From Peptococcaceae bacterium (GTDB taxonomy: Bacteria; Bacillota; Peptococcia; Peptococcales; Peptococcaceae), in the NCBI GenBank assembly GCA_019420345.1, contig JAHZHI010000057.1, positions 1-33,563 of the forward strand: a DNA stretch of 33,563 nt, written 5' to 3'. Shown here in pieces: positions 9,738 through 17,461 of this stretch; position 1 is the first letter of the stretch; each line of letters opens with the position of its first letter. Below the pieces are notes generated by a model. It was not told the DNA's origin. It was given only the letters and a program-made list of their open reading frames with translations, and made no database searches. A program made the position numbers and the translations under genes.

Positions 9738-9764
9738 AAGTATCGCACCTGAATGTGCGTACTT
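9738..9764. promoter_or_regulatory. Candidate HxlR operator, imperfect inverted repeat
   Basis: AAGTATCGCAC (9738-9748) and GTGCGTACTT (9755-9764) are inverted copies differing by one extra base. The repeat touches the -35 box of the reductase promoter and lies in the leader of the regulator gene, a placement suited to repression of both directions. No binding data are visible. Confidence 0.5.
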
Positions 9765-9790
9765 GTTTTTTATTCTGTTCTTGTTATGAT
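9763..9790 (+). promoter_or_regulatory. Promoter of the two reductase genes
   Basis: A -35 TTGTTT (9763-9768) and a -10 TATGAT (9785-9790) are 16 bp apart. The -10 overlaps the -10 of the divergent regulator promoter. Confidence 0.55.
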
Positions 9791-9817
9791 CATAGTATGA
9801 GCGGTGAAAGAAGTCAA
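9789..9817 (-). promoter_or_regulatory. Promoter of the HxlR-type regulator
   Basis: On the minus strand, -35 TTGACT (9812-9817) and -10 TATGAT (9789-9794) are 17 bp apart. It shares bases with the opposing promoter, so the two probably cannot fire together. Confidence 0.6.
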
Positions 9818-9832
9818 CTCAACCGCTGTCAA

Positions 9833-9847
9833 TCATAGAATCTATGA
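9833..9847. promoter_or_regulatory. 15-bp palindrome in the reductase leader
   Basis: TCATAGA and TCTATGA flank one central A, forming a perfect 7+1+7 palindrome ending about 20 nt before the reductase start codon. Just upstream, AGCGGT (9800-9805) and ACCGCT (9822-9827) form another inverted pair. It could be a second operator or an mRNA hairpin; I cannot tell which. Confidence 0.35.
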
Positions 9848-9866
9848 CGTTTGGAGGAAAACCATC

Positions 9867-10412
9867 ATGAGTAAAAAAATTGTTGTAATCACCGGCAGCC
9901 CGCGCAAAAATGGCAACAGTTTTGCCATGACCGAAGCATTCATCAAAGCTGCAGAAGCCAAGGGTCATACCGTCACCCGCTTTGACGCTGCAGATATGAC
10001 CATCGGTGGCTGCCACGCCTGCGAAACCTGCTACAAAACCGGAAAAGCCTGCTCGTTTGATGATGATTTCAATACCATTGCTCCTGCAGCTTTAGATGCC
10101 GATGTCATTGTCTTTTCCACCCCTGTATACTGGTACTCCATTCCAGCACAAATTAAAGCGGTATTGGACAAAATGTATTCATTCTGTGTGGCAGGTAAAA
10201 ATATTGCTGGCAAAGGCTGCGCCATCATTGCTTGCTGTGAAGAAGACGACCGCACCGTCCTTGATGGTGTCCGTGTACCTATTGAACGTTCTGCAGCATT
10301 GATGAAATGGCAGATGATCGGCGAGGTTTTGGTGCCAGGCGTCCTTAACGTTGGCGATATTGAACAAACCGATGGCTGCAAACAAGCTGCTGAATTGGCA
10401 AACGCTATTTAA
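9867..10412 (+). CDS. Flavodoxin-fold NADPH-dependent FMN reductase-like protein (first of pair)
   Basis: This 181-aa protein belongs to the NADPH-dependent FMN reductase / flavodoxin-like family (PF03358 type). Evidence is the N-terminal beta strand and FMN-phosphate loop IVVITGSPRKNGNS (about 5-18) and the later VFSTPVYWYSIPAQIKAVLDK. A cysteine cluster CHACETCYKTGKAC near residues 50-63 is typical of the anaerobe subgroup, whose members reduce flavins, quinones or iron-sulfur/azo substrates; the actual substrate is unknown. The ATG at 9867 follows GGAGG by 9 nt; an upstream in-frame ATG at 9804 would put the leader palindrome inside the gene. The second reductase follows 12 nt downstream. 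Regulation is probably by the divergent HxlR-type protein. Confidence 0.88.
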   Translation: MSKKIVVITGSPRKNGNSFAMTEAFIKAAEAKGHTVTRFDAADMTIGGCHACETCYKTGKACSFDDDFNTIAPAALDADVIVFSTPVYWYSIPAQIKAVLDKMYSFCVAGKNIAGKGCAIIACCEEDDRTVLDGVRVPIERSAALMKWQMIGEVLVPGVLNVGDIEQTDGCKQAAELANAI

Positions 10413-10424
10413 AGGAGAAACACG

Positions 10425-10976
10425 ATGTCTAAAAAAATTGTTATTCTAAATGGCAGTCCCCGCAAAAACGGCAATACTGCGGCCCTTGTTAAGGCCTTCA
10501 AGGAAGGCGCTGAAGCATCTGGCAACCAAGTTGCCCTCTTTCAGCTTGACAGCATGACCATTCATGGCTGCAAAGGCTGCTTCGGCGGTCACAGCAGCCA
10601 AGATTGTCCTTGTGTTCAACACGATGATATGGATCTCATCTACCCCGTCATCAAAGACTGTGATGTGATTGTCTTTGCTTCACCGCTTTATTACTGGAAT
10701 CTCAGCGGACAGCTCCGGACAACCATTGACCGTCTGTTTGCGCTGGAAGAAGGCGACGGGAACTTATTACGCGGCAACGGTCGTGCCAGCGCACTGCTGA
10801 TGGCTGCTGAAGGCCATGGATTTGACGACGTGGTCACATATTATGACCACCTCATGGACCATCTGCAATGGAACAACCTGGGCCACGTTCTTGCTGGCGG
10901 CAATATGTATCCCGGTGATATTGACGGGAAAGATGAACTTCAGCAGGCAAACGCATTGGGGCGTTCCATCCAATAA
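10425..10976 (+). CDS. Flavodoxin-fold NADPH-dependent FMN reductase-like protein (second of pair)
   Basis: A 183-aa homologue of the preceding gene, sharing the N-terminal IVILNGSPRKNGNT FMN loop, the cysteine region CKGCFGGHSSQDCPC and the strand VIVFASPLYYWNLSGQLRTTIDR. The two probably arose by an old tandem duplication: the first 18 residues are very similar while the C-terminal halves differ. The start has AGGAG 7 nt upstream. A strong terminator follows immediately, so the unit holds two genes. Substrate unknown; quinone, nitro compound or flavin reduction are family possibilities. Confidence 0.88.
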   Translation: MSKKIVILNGSPRKNGNTAALVKAFKEGAEASGNQVALFQLDSMTIHGCKGCFGGHSSQDCPCVQHDDMDLIYPVIKDCDVIVFASPLYYWNLSGQLRTTIDRLFALEEGDGNLLRGNGRASALLMAAEGHGFDDVVTYYDHLMDHLQWNNLGHVLAGGNMYPGDIDGKDELQQANALGRSIQ

Positions 10977-10980
10977 ATAA

Positions 10981-11010
10981 AAAACTTCGTGCCAATCGAC
11001 ACGAAGTTTT
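10981..11010. terminator. Two-way Rho-independent terminator
   Basis: AAAACTTCGTG (10981-10991) pairs with CACGAAGTTTT (11000-11010) around an 8-nt loop, with a U-run on each strand. It sits between the converging ends of the second reductase gene and ispG and serves both. It also marks the border of the redox island. Confidence 0.9.
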
Positions 11011-11015
11011 TTTAT

Positions 11016-12080
11016 TTAGCTATTTTCTTCTTTGAGCAGTTTCTCCAGTTCTTGTTTGAACGCGTCCAAAAGCTCATCTTCATGGCACTTATGCACAATT
11101 TCACCTTTGCGGAAAATGATGCCTGCGCCCTTGCCGCCTGCAATGCCGAGGTCTGCTTCTTTTGCTTCACCAGGTCCGTTAACCACGCATCCCATCACCG
11201 CAATTTTCAGCGGGCGATCAATGGTCTGACACAACGACTCCACTTCTTCAGCAAGATGTGCCAGATCAATCTGCGTGCGGCCGCAAGTTGGGCAGCTGAC
11301 AATATCCACACCAGCCTTCATCAAGCCCAATGCTTTCAAAATACCGACAGCCACTGGAATCTCATTGGCAGGATCACCTGTCAGCGAAACACGGATCGTA
11401 TCACCGATGCCATGTGCCAATAACGCCCCAATGCCGACCGATGACTTGATCGTGCCACTACGCACAGTTCCTGCTTCGGTCACGCCGAGATGCAGCGGAT
11501 AATCAAAGCGTTCTGCGGCCATTTCATTGACGCGAATCATCATTGGCACATCCGAGCTCTTAACTGAAAGGACCAATTTCTTGAAGCCCAGCGATTCACA
11601 AAACCGCACATATTTTTCCAAGCTCTCAACCATAGCTTCTGGGCAAGGATGTCCATATTTTTCAAGCAGTTCTTTTTCGACAGAACCCGAATTCACACCA
11701 ATGCGAATGGCTGCGTCAGCCTTTTTCGCCGCTTCAACCACGGCTTCAAGTTTATCCAATCCGCCAATATTGCCAGGATTGATGCGCACCGCATCCACAC
11801 CTTGCTCTAAAGCCGCAATAGCAATGCGATAATCAAAATGAACATCTGCCACAATCGGCACGCTGCTCTGTCGTGCGACCTCTGCAACCGCAGGCACTGC
11901 AGCCATATCCGGTGCCGCAACACGTACAATGGCTGCACCAAGCCCAGCCAGCTGTTCAACCTGTGCCAGCGTCGCGGTCACATCGTGTGAATCGGTATTG
12001 GTCATTGACTGCACGGTCACAGGATACTCCGAGCCCATACCAACATCACGAATCAAAAAAGAAACTGTCTTACGTCTCAT
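11016..12080 (-). CDS. ispG: (E)-4-hydroxy-3-methylbut-2-enyl-diphosphate synthase
   Basis: It catalyses the penultimate MEP-pathway step, reducing MEcPP to HMBPP with a 4Fe-4S cluster and reduced flavodoxin or ferredoxin. Seen: the N-terminal TIM barrel with VQSMTNTDSHD near residue 23, ADVHFDYRIA, and VRINPGNIG; and the C-terminal cluster ligands in SCPTCGRTQID and MGCVVNGPGEAKEADLG. The length of 354 aa is the short bacterial form. The ATG at 12080 is preceded by GGTGAGG, close to the start. It is the last gene of the uppS-cdsA-dxr-rseP-ispG run, 12 nt after rseP, and ends at a shared terminator. Confidence 0.97.
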   Translation of the reverse strand: MRRKTVSFLIRDVGMGSEYPVTVQSMTNTDSHDVTATLAQVEQLAGLGAAIVRVAAPDMAAVPAVAEVARQSSVPIVADVHFDYRIAIAALEQGVDAVRINPGNIGGLDKLEAVVEAAKKADAAIRIGVNSGSVEKELLEKYGHPCPEAMVESLEKYVRFCESLGFKKLVLSVKSSDVPMMIRVNEMAAERFDYPLHLGVTEAGTVRSGTIKSSVGIGALLAHGIGDTIRVSLTGDPANEIPVAVGILKALGLMKAGVDIVSCPTCGRTQIDLAHLAEEVESLCQTIDRPLKIAVMGCVVNGPGEAKEADLGIAGGKGAGIIFRKGEIVHKCHEDELLDAFKQELEKLLKEENS

Positions 12081-12092
12081 TGCCTCACCCCA

Positions 12093-13157
12093 TTAATTGA
12101 CAAGATTCAATATATCATTGTAGGTCACATACACCATCAGCAGTCCCAATGCGAGAACGCCAATCAAATTGACCAGCATCTCTTTATTTTGACTGACAGG
12201 AATGCCACGAACCGCTTCAATCACCAAAAACAAGAAACGGCTGCCGTCCAATGCTGGAACAGGAAGCATATTCAGAAGACCAAAGTTTACCGAAAGAATA
12301 GCCACCAAACTGACCACACTCCAGACGCCCTGGCTCACAGAATCACCAATGGCATTCACAATGCCAACAGGCCCTGACAGACCGCCTTCTTCATCATTCA
12401 CAGCAGTGCGCCCAGTCACAAGATCCATCACCGCATCAAAAATCACGGTACTCATTCCCGCTGTCATAATGGCCGACTGCCGCAGCGCCTGAGTGAAACT
12501 GAGCGATTGGTGAACAGATTCCAGTTGTTTCGTCACACCCAGCGCATAACGATTCAAGGATTCATTGTACGCAGGCGTTAACACGGTGTCTTTCGTTTCA
12601 CCATCGCGCGCGAAAACAATGTCCATGTCACCGCTCTGGTAATTTTCCATCAATTGGTCAACGTCATTCCAGGTCTGAATGGTTTGACCGTTGATGGAAA
12701 GCAGCTCATCGCCAGCTTCCAAACCCGCCGACGCAGCCGCCGAATCAGCGGTTACTTCTGCAATGATTGGCGGGCTGTCATTATCTGCAACATTGACCCC
12801 CAGCGCCAGATAAAAAATCAGGAGCGCTGCCAAGGCCGTAAGAAAATTCATGAATGGTCCCGCTAAGGTAAACAACATGCGATGAATGATCGGCCGATTC
12901 TGGAACAAACGAGGGTCGTCCGGGTCATTGTCCTCATCAGGATCTCCGCTGATGCCCTTGACACTGACAAAGCCGCCAGCAGGAATCACACTGATCACAT
13001 ATTCTGTCTCGCCTTTTTGAAAAGAAGCAATCTTGGGGCCCATGCCAATACTGAATGTGGTCACATACATTCCGCTGATCTTTGCAACGATAAAGTGTCC
13101 AAATTCATGAATGGCAACAAGGAACCCTAAGATGAAGATAGAAATGATAATATTCAT
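12093..13157 (-). CDS. rseP: Site-2 intramembrane zinc metalloprotease, RseP/RasP family
   Basis: A 354-aa M50 membrane protease that cuts transmembrane segments such as anti-sigma factors or leftover signal peptides. Seen: the zinc motif HEFGH at residues 17-21 in the first membrane helix, a further hydrophobic segment near 95-120, one PDZ domain (about 127-205), and the second active-site motif MLPVPALDGS near 297-306 in a late helix. The family more often has LDGG, so serine replaces the last glycine here. It lies in an operon with dxr and cdsA, as in many Firmicutes. The start ATG at 13157 has only a weak GAGTGGA site, and dxr ends 11 nt upstream. Confidence 0.95.
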   Translation of the reverse strand: MNIIISIFILGFLVAIHEFGHFIVAKISGMYVTTFSIGMGPKIASFQKGETEYVISVIPAGGFVSVKGISGDPDEDNDPDDPRLFQNRPIIHRMLFTLAGPFMNFLTALAALLIFYLALGVNVADNDSPPIIAEVTADSAAASAGLEAGDELLSINGQTIQTWNDVDQLMENYQSGDMDIVFARDGETKDTVLTPAYNESLNRYALGVTKQLESVHQSLSFTQALRQSAIMTAGMSTVIFDAVMDLVTGRTAVNDEEGGLSGPVGIVNAIGDSVSQGVWSVVSLVAILSVNFGLLNMLPVPALDGSRFLFLVIEAVRGIPVSQNKEMLVNLIGVLALGLLMVYVTYNDILNLVN

Positions 13158-13168
13158 TGCTTATCCAC

Positions 13169-14311
13169 TCAACCTTTAATCAAGTCAGCAGCCAAAGCAC
13201 GCGCCTCCGCGTCAATGGCATGAATCTGATCCAGCGTTTCTACTTTTTGCCAAGGCGTGCGCGCGACACATTCCATCACCGTTGGCACAATTTCTACAAA
13301 ACGAATGCGATCCTCTAAAAAGGCCGCCACAACCACTTCATTGCATGCATTCATGACAATCGGTGCCGAACCACCTTGTTTCCCACATTCATAGGCCATT
13401 GTGATGCCTGGGAACACATCAAAACGTGGTTTTTCAAAATGGAGCGTACCCATTTCCCAAACATCAAGCGCCTCAAACCCTGTTGCGACACGTGCCGGAT
13501 ATGTCATCGCCAGCTGAATCGGCAGGCGCATATCCGGCAAGCCCAGCTGCGCCTTAATGGCACCATCGGTGAACTGTACCATGGAATGTACAATGCTTTC
13601 TGGATGAACAACAACTTGGATCCGGTCATAATCACAATTAAACAAATAATGTGCTTCAATAACTTCCAAGCCTTTATTCACCATCGTTGCCGAATCAATG
13701 GTGATCTTTGCACCCATGGACCAGTTTGGATGTTTCAGCGCGTCCGCCTTGGTGATGCTTGCAAAACGTTCTGTTTCCCAAGTACGGAATGGTCCGCCGG
13801 AAGCCGTCAAGATGATTTTGGCAACTTCATCCGGGCGTCCTTCCAAACATTGAAAAATCGCTGAATGCTCACTATCTACCGGAATAATCTCGCCATGGTA
13901 CTGTTTTAAAAGTGCAAGCACAATGTCGCCCGCTTCGACCATGGTTTCTTTGTTGGCCAAACCAATGCGCAATCCCGCTCTCAAGGAGTCAAGCACTGGT
14001 TCAATGCCCGCTGCGCCTGTGATTGCGCCAATCACGCAATCAATATCCGACAAGCAGGATGCATAATCATGCCAAAGATAATGATAACGACAAAAAGGCG
14101 TTTCTTGCTGAACGCCTTTGAAATATTCATATGTCGTTGAATCAGTGATAAACACATGCTTTGGGCGATACTTCATCACTTGCTGATAAAGCAGATCCTT
14201 ATTGCGATGTGCAGAGAGAATATCTACTTGATAAGTTCCCAGGGCATCCACAACTTCCAGCGTCTGGGTGCCAATGGAACCTGTAGAGCCTAAAATTGCC
14301 AGATGTTTCAT
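13169..14311 (-). CDS. dxr: 1-deoxy-D-xylulose 5-phosphate reductoisomerase
   Basis: It converts DXP to MEP with NADPH and a divalent metal, the first committed MEP-pathway step. Seen: the NADPH-binding GSTGSIG at residues 8-14; the metal and substrate regions DSEHSA, TASGGPF, WSMGAKITIDSATM and NKGLEVIEA; and VHPESIVHSMV. The length of 380 aa is normal. The ATG at 14311 follows AAAGGA by 6 nt. It is one of three isoprenoid or carrier-lipid genes (with ispG and uppS) in the same run, which feeds undecaprenyl phosphate for the cell wall. Confidence 0.97.
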   Translation of the reverse strand: MKHLAILGSTGSIGTQTLEVVDALGTYQVDILSAHRNKDLLYQQVMKYRPKHVFITDSTTYEYFKGVQQETPFCRYHYLWHDYASCLSDIDCVIGAITGAAGIEPVLDSLRAGLRIGLANKETMVEAGDIVLALLKQYHGEIIPVDSEHSAIFQCLEGRPDEVAKIILTASGGPFRTWETERFASITKADALKHPNWSMGAKITIDSATMVNKGLEVIEAHYLFNCDYDRIQVVVHPESIVHSMVQFTDGAIKAQLGLPDMRLPIQLAMTYPARVATGFEALDVWEMGTLHFEKPRFDVFPGITMAYECGKQGGSAPIVMNACNEVVVAAFLEDRIRFVEIVPTVMECVARTPWQKVETLDQIHAIDAEARALAADLIKG

Positions 14312-14327
14312 TGTAAATCCTTTCTAT

Positions 14328-15113
14328 TCAGCCCTGCATGATGCTGAAATAATAGAAACACAGCGGTGCAACCAACAGGAAACTGTCGAAACGATCAGCA
14401 AATCCGCCATGTCCAGGTAAAATATTGCCGCTGTCTTTGACACCAAAGGAACGTTTAAGATAGCTTTCAAACAAATCGCCAACAATCGCCCCAATGGCCA
14501 CCAGCAGGCCAATAAGGCAGGTATGCAGCATATTGGTTGCAAGCGGCAGAAATTGTCCAATTACAATAGCAGCAATCACTGTCAACAGCACGCCGCCAAC
14601 GCCACCTTCAATGGTTTTCTTTGGCGATAGATGCGGTGCCATTTTGTGCTTGCCTAAGAAGTAGCCTGAAAAATAAGCGCCCGAATCGCATATCCAAACC
14701 ATAATGAACACACTCATCAACAGCCATGCACCATCATTGAGCAATCTCAAAGAAATCATATGCAGTGGCAGCCAAGTGCCATAAATATTGATAAACGCTA
14801 AAAACAGCATTTCAGAAAGTTGAATACGCGGATAGGAAAAGACCACTTCAGCCATGACCAACACATTGGTGATGGCAAAAATAAATCCCAGTTCTTTTGT
14901 AACAAATAAATAGCAGCCGAATGCAATCAGCATATTGAGAAAGCCAAACGCCAAAAAACTACGCTGCATCTGCTCACCCTGCATATGCGCAAGCTCATAA
15001 TTCAACGCCGCCATCATGACAAAAGCCAAGAGATAAATCAATGGCGTAGGGCCAAAAATGCATAGCAAAACAACCGGGATGCCAATAACCCCTGTTAAAA
15101 TTCTTGTTTTCAC
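14328..15113 (-). CDS. cdsA: Phosphatidate cytidylyltransferase (CDP-diglyceride synthase)
   Basis: An integral membrane enzyme making CDP-diacylglycerol from CTP and phosphatidate for phospholipid synthesis. Several hydrophobic helices run from the N-terminus. The C-terminal signature is complete: SYLKRSFGVKDSG followed by LPGHGGFADRFDS. I chose the GTG at 15113 because it has AGGTGA about 5 nt upstream, the same spacing used by uppS. A GTG at 15122, directly after the uppS stop codon, would add three residues and has no good site. Length is 261 aa. It sits between uppS and dxr, the conserved Firmicutes order. Confidence 0.95.
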   Translation of the reverse strand: MKTRILTGVIGIPVVLLCIFGPTPLIYLLAFVMMAALNYELAHMQGEQMQRSFLAFGFLNMLIAFGCYLFVTKELGFIFAITNVLVMAEVVFSYPRIQLSEMLFLAFINIYGTWLPLHMISLRLLNDGAWLLMSVFIMVWICDSGAYFSGYFLGKHKMAPHLSPKKTIEGGVGGVLLTVIAAIVIGQFLPLATNMLHTCLIGLLVAIGAIVGDLFESYLKRSFGVKDSGNILPGHGGFADRFDSFLLVAPLCFYYFSIMQG

Positions 15114-15122
15114 ATTACTCAC

Positions 15123-15866
15123 CTACTTCTTTAAGCCACCATATCGACGGTCTCTTTTTTGATACGCATACACCGCATCGTACAAATCTCCAGCACGGAA
15201 ATCCGGCCAGTAGGTGTCTGTGATCCAAAACTCTGAATACGCCACTTGCCAAAGCAGGAAATTGCTTAATCTCAATTCACCAGAGGAACGGATCAGTAAG
15301 TCCGGATCTGGTTGTCCTGCAGTATACAAATGGTCCGCGAAACAGGTTTCATCAATTGCATCCCAAGACATTTCGCCTGCTTCACATGCTCTTGCAATCT
15401 CACGACACGCATGAACAATCTCCTGGCGCCCGCCATAATTCAGCGCAATGTTAAATATCACTTCATCATTGTCCTTTGTCAATGCGTAGGCATTTTCAAT
15501 TTTTTGCCGCACACGCGCACTTAATTTTTCCGGATCACCGATGGTACGCACACACACACCTTCGGCATTCAGTTTTGCAATCTTCTTATCAAGATACTCA
15601 ACCAACAAGTTCATTAATCCATTTACTTCATCTTCTGGTCTGCGCCAATTCTCTGTCGAAAAAGCATAGACAGTAAAATATTTTGTACCAATCTTTTTGA
15701 CCGTTTCCAGTACTTCATCGATGGCTTCAACGCCTGCCGTATGCCCAGCCAGACGCACCATGCCTCGCGCAGTTGCCCAGCGTCCATTGCCATCCATAAT
15801 GACAGCAATGTGACGCGGAATGCTGCCATTTTTAATATCATCGAGTGTATGATGTTTATTTTCCAT
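15123..15866 (-). CDS. uppS: Undecaprenyl diphosphate synthase (cis-prenyltransferase)
   Basis: It condenses farnesyl diphosphate with eight IPP units to make the C55 carrier lipid for peptidoglycan. Seen: HIAVIMDGNGRWA with the catalytic aspartate, FSTENWRRP, RTIGDPEKL, NYGGRQEI, and the C-terminal DLLIRSSGELRLSNFLLWQ signature. The ATG at 15866 has AGGTGA 5 nt upstream and gives 247 aa, the usual size. The frame is open upstream to 15995, but that stretch contains the frr terminator and a promoter and is not coding. It is the first gene of the uppS-ispG run. Confidence 0.96.
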   Translation of the reverse strand: MENKHHTLDDIKNGSIPRHIAVIMDGNGRWATARGMVRLAGHTAGVEAIDEVLETVKKIGTKYFTVYAFSTENWRRPEDEVNGLMNLLVEYLDKKIAKLNAEGVCVRTIGDPEKLSARVRQKIENAYALTKDNDEVIFNIALNYGGRQEIVHACREIARACEAGEMSWDAIDETCFADHLYTAGQPDPDLLIRSSGELRLSNFLLWQVAYSEFWITDTYWPDFRAGDLYDAVYAYQKRDRRYGGLKK

Positions 15867-15904
15867 TTGACTCACCTCATGATTTATAAGGACAATCAAT
15901 TTAT

Positions 15905-15913
15905 ATTTTATCA
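15905..15913 (-). promoter_or_regulatory. Extended -10 promoter of uppS-cdsA-dxr-rseP-ispG
   Basis: The minus strand shows TGA followed by TAAAAT, an extended -10, about 40 nt before the uppS start. No convincing -35 box is present. It lies between the frr terminator and uppS, where a promoter would be needed. Confidence 0.4.
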
Positions 15914-15960
15914 TACTCCATAAAAAAATACATCGTTTCAGCCAAGAATTGTCCAATAAA

Positions 15961-15985
15961 AAAGGACCGATCCAATCGGTCCTTT
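15961..15985 (-). terminator. Rho-independent terminator of pyrH-frr
   Basis: AAAGGACCGAT (15961-15971) and ATCGGTCCTTT (15975-15985) form an 11-bp stem with a 3-nt loop. A run of U follows on the minus strand, 10 bases after the frr stop. Confidence 0.9.
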
Positions 15986-15994
15986 GATTTGGCA

Positions 15995-16552
15995 TTAGAT
16001 GCTCATGATGTCTTTTTCTTTTTCGTCATAGATTTTTTCAATCTTTGCAACAGCCGCGTCAGTCTGCTTTTGAACATCATCCTGAGCGCCCTTAGATTCA
16101 TCTTCTGTGATTTCCTTGTTCTTCTCAAGTTTTTTGATGGAATCGTTGGCATCACGACGGATGTTACGAATGTAAACCTTGGCTTCTTCAGCCTTCTTAT
16201 GCGCTTGTTTTGCAAGATCTGTACGCGTTTCTTTGGTCAGCTGTGGCAATGGCAGACGGATGATGGTCCCATCATTGTTTGGATTCAGGCCAAGATCCGA
16301 TTTCAAGATGGCTTTTTCAATATCTTTAATGATGCCCTTATCCCATGGCTGAATGGTCAGCAAATCTGGTGCAGGCGCACTGACATTTGCTACCTGATTG
16401 ATTGGCGTTGGTGAGCCATAATAATCAACGGTTACGCCATTCAACAGAGAAACATTGGCTTTTCCCGTACGAATGTGGGTAAGATCTTCACGATATTTGT
16501 TAATGGATTTTTCCATGCGCTCTTCAGCGTCTAATAAAATTTCATCAATCAT
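15995..16552 (-). CDS. frr: Ribosome recycling factor
   Basis: With EF-G it splits post-termination ribosomes. The 185-aa length and sequence match the family: N-terminal MEKSINKYREDLTHIRTGKA, then NVSLLNGVTVDYYGSPTPINQVA, the PWDKGIIKDIEKAI strand, and RLPLPQLTKETR, followed by the long helix to the C-terminus. The start ATG at 16552 uses AGGGGA inside the end of pyrH, whose stop lies 3 nt upstream, so the two genes are translationally coupled. Confidence 0.97.
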   Translation of the reverse strand: MIDEILLDAEERMEKSINKYREDLTHIRTGKANVSLLNGVTVDYYGSPTPINQVANVSAPAPDLLTIQPWDKGIIKDIEKAILKSDLGLNPNNDGTIIRLPLPQLTKETRTDLAKQAHKKAEEAKVYIRNIRRDANDSIKKLEKNKEITEDESKGAQDDVQKQTDAAVAKIEKIYDEKEKDIMSI

Positions 16553-16555
16553 TTT

Positions 16556-17275
16556 TTATTCCCCTGTTCCTACTAAAGTTCCGATTTTTTCACCTAAAAC
16601 AGCCTTCATCATGTTCCCTTTTTCGGTAATATTGAACACCTGGATTGGAATATTATTGTCCATGCACAAGGAGATCGCTGTAGAATCCATGACCTTGAGC
16701 CCGCGATTCAGCACTTCTAAGAAGGTCAATGTTTCAAAACGCTTAGCTTCTGGATGCGTCTTTGGATCACAATCATATACGCCGTCGACTTTCTTCGCCA
16801 TCAAGATGGCTTCCGCTTCAATTTCAGCCGCACGCAGCGCCGCGGTTGTATCAGTGGAGAAGAATGGATTGCCGGTGCCCGCTGCAAAGATAACAACGCG
16901 GCCCTTTTCCAAGTGGCGAATGGCTCTTCTCTTAATATATGGTTCTGCCACTTCACGCATTTCAATGGCAGACATAACACGTGTGTCTACACCATGCTTT
17001 TCCAAAACATCCTGCAAGGCCAGCGCATTGATCACCGTTGCCAGCATGCCCATATAGTCTGCTGTTGCACGATCAATGCCGCGCTTTGCACCAGCCACAC
17101 CGCGCCAGATATTTCCACCGCCAACAACTGCTGCCACTTCCACACCCAGATCAGCAATCTCTGAAATCTGATCAGCCAAAGAGTTCAGCGTGTTGCTTTC
17201 CAAACCGAAGTCCATTTCTCCGGCAAGTGCTTCACCGCTCAATTTAATAATGACACGTTTATATTTAGCTTCCAT
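16556..17275 (-). CDS. pyrH: UMP kinase
   Basis: It phosphorylates UMP to UDP in pyrimidine nucleotide synthesis. Amino-acid kinase fold features: VIIKLSGEALAGE at the N-terminus, VVGGGNIWRG near residue 52, ADYMGMLATVINALALQ, and AAGTGNPFFSTDTTAALRA. Its 239 aa are typical. I chose the ATG at 17275 because GGGGG lies 7 nt upstream; the in-frame ATG at 17281 almost touches that site. It forms a tight pair with frr and has a promoter of its own, because a helicase gene separates it from tsf, where pyrH usually follows directly. Confidence 0.96.
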   Translation of the reverse strand: MEAKYKRVIIKLSGEALAGEMDFGLESNTLNSLADQISEIADLGVEVAAVVGGGNIWRGVAGAKRGIDRATADYMGMLATVINALALQDVLEKHGVDTRVMSAIEMREVAEPYIKRRAIRHLEKGRVVIFAAGTGNPFFSTDTTAALRAAEIEAEAILMAKKVDGVYDCDPKTHPEAKRFETLTFLEVLNRGLKVMDSTAISLCMDNNIPIQVFNITEKGNMMKAVLGEKIGTLVGTGE

Positions 17276-17325
17276 AGTCATACCCCCATGTTCATTGTTG
17301 AAGACTGTTTTTTTACACTGGGCCT

Positions 17326-17355
17326 ATTATACCATACTATTCATGATAAATGAAA
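17326..17355 (-). promoter_or_regulatory. Promoter of pyrH-frr
   Basis: The minus strand has an extended consensus -10, TGG then TATAAT (17326-17331), with a weaker -35 TTTCAT (17350-17355) at 18 bp. It is about 50 nt before the pyrH start. Confidence 0.7.
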
Positions 17356-17401
17356 CGTCTCTTTGACGAATTGCAGGCTTTTCACCAAGGATTTCGCGCA
17401 A

Positions 17402-17445
17402 AGAAAAATTCCGATGCATTTTCCTATAAACGCCCGGAATTTTCT
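17402..17445 (-). terminator. Probable terminator of the PcrA/UvrD gene
   Basis: Arms AAAATTCCG (17405-17413) and CGGAATTTT (17435-17443) enclose a 21-nt loop and are followed on the minus strand by TTTTTCTTT. It begins 18 bases after the helicase stop. The loop is large, so it may be a weak terminator. Confidence 0.5.
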
Positions 17446-17461
17446 AAAAAATACATCGTGC

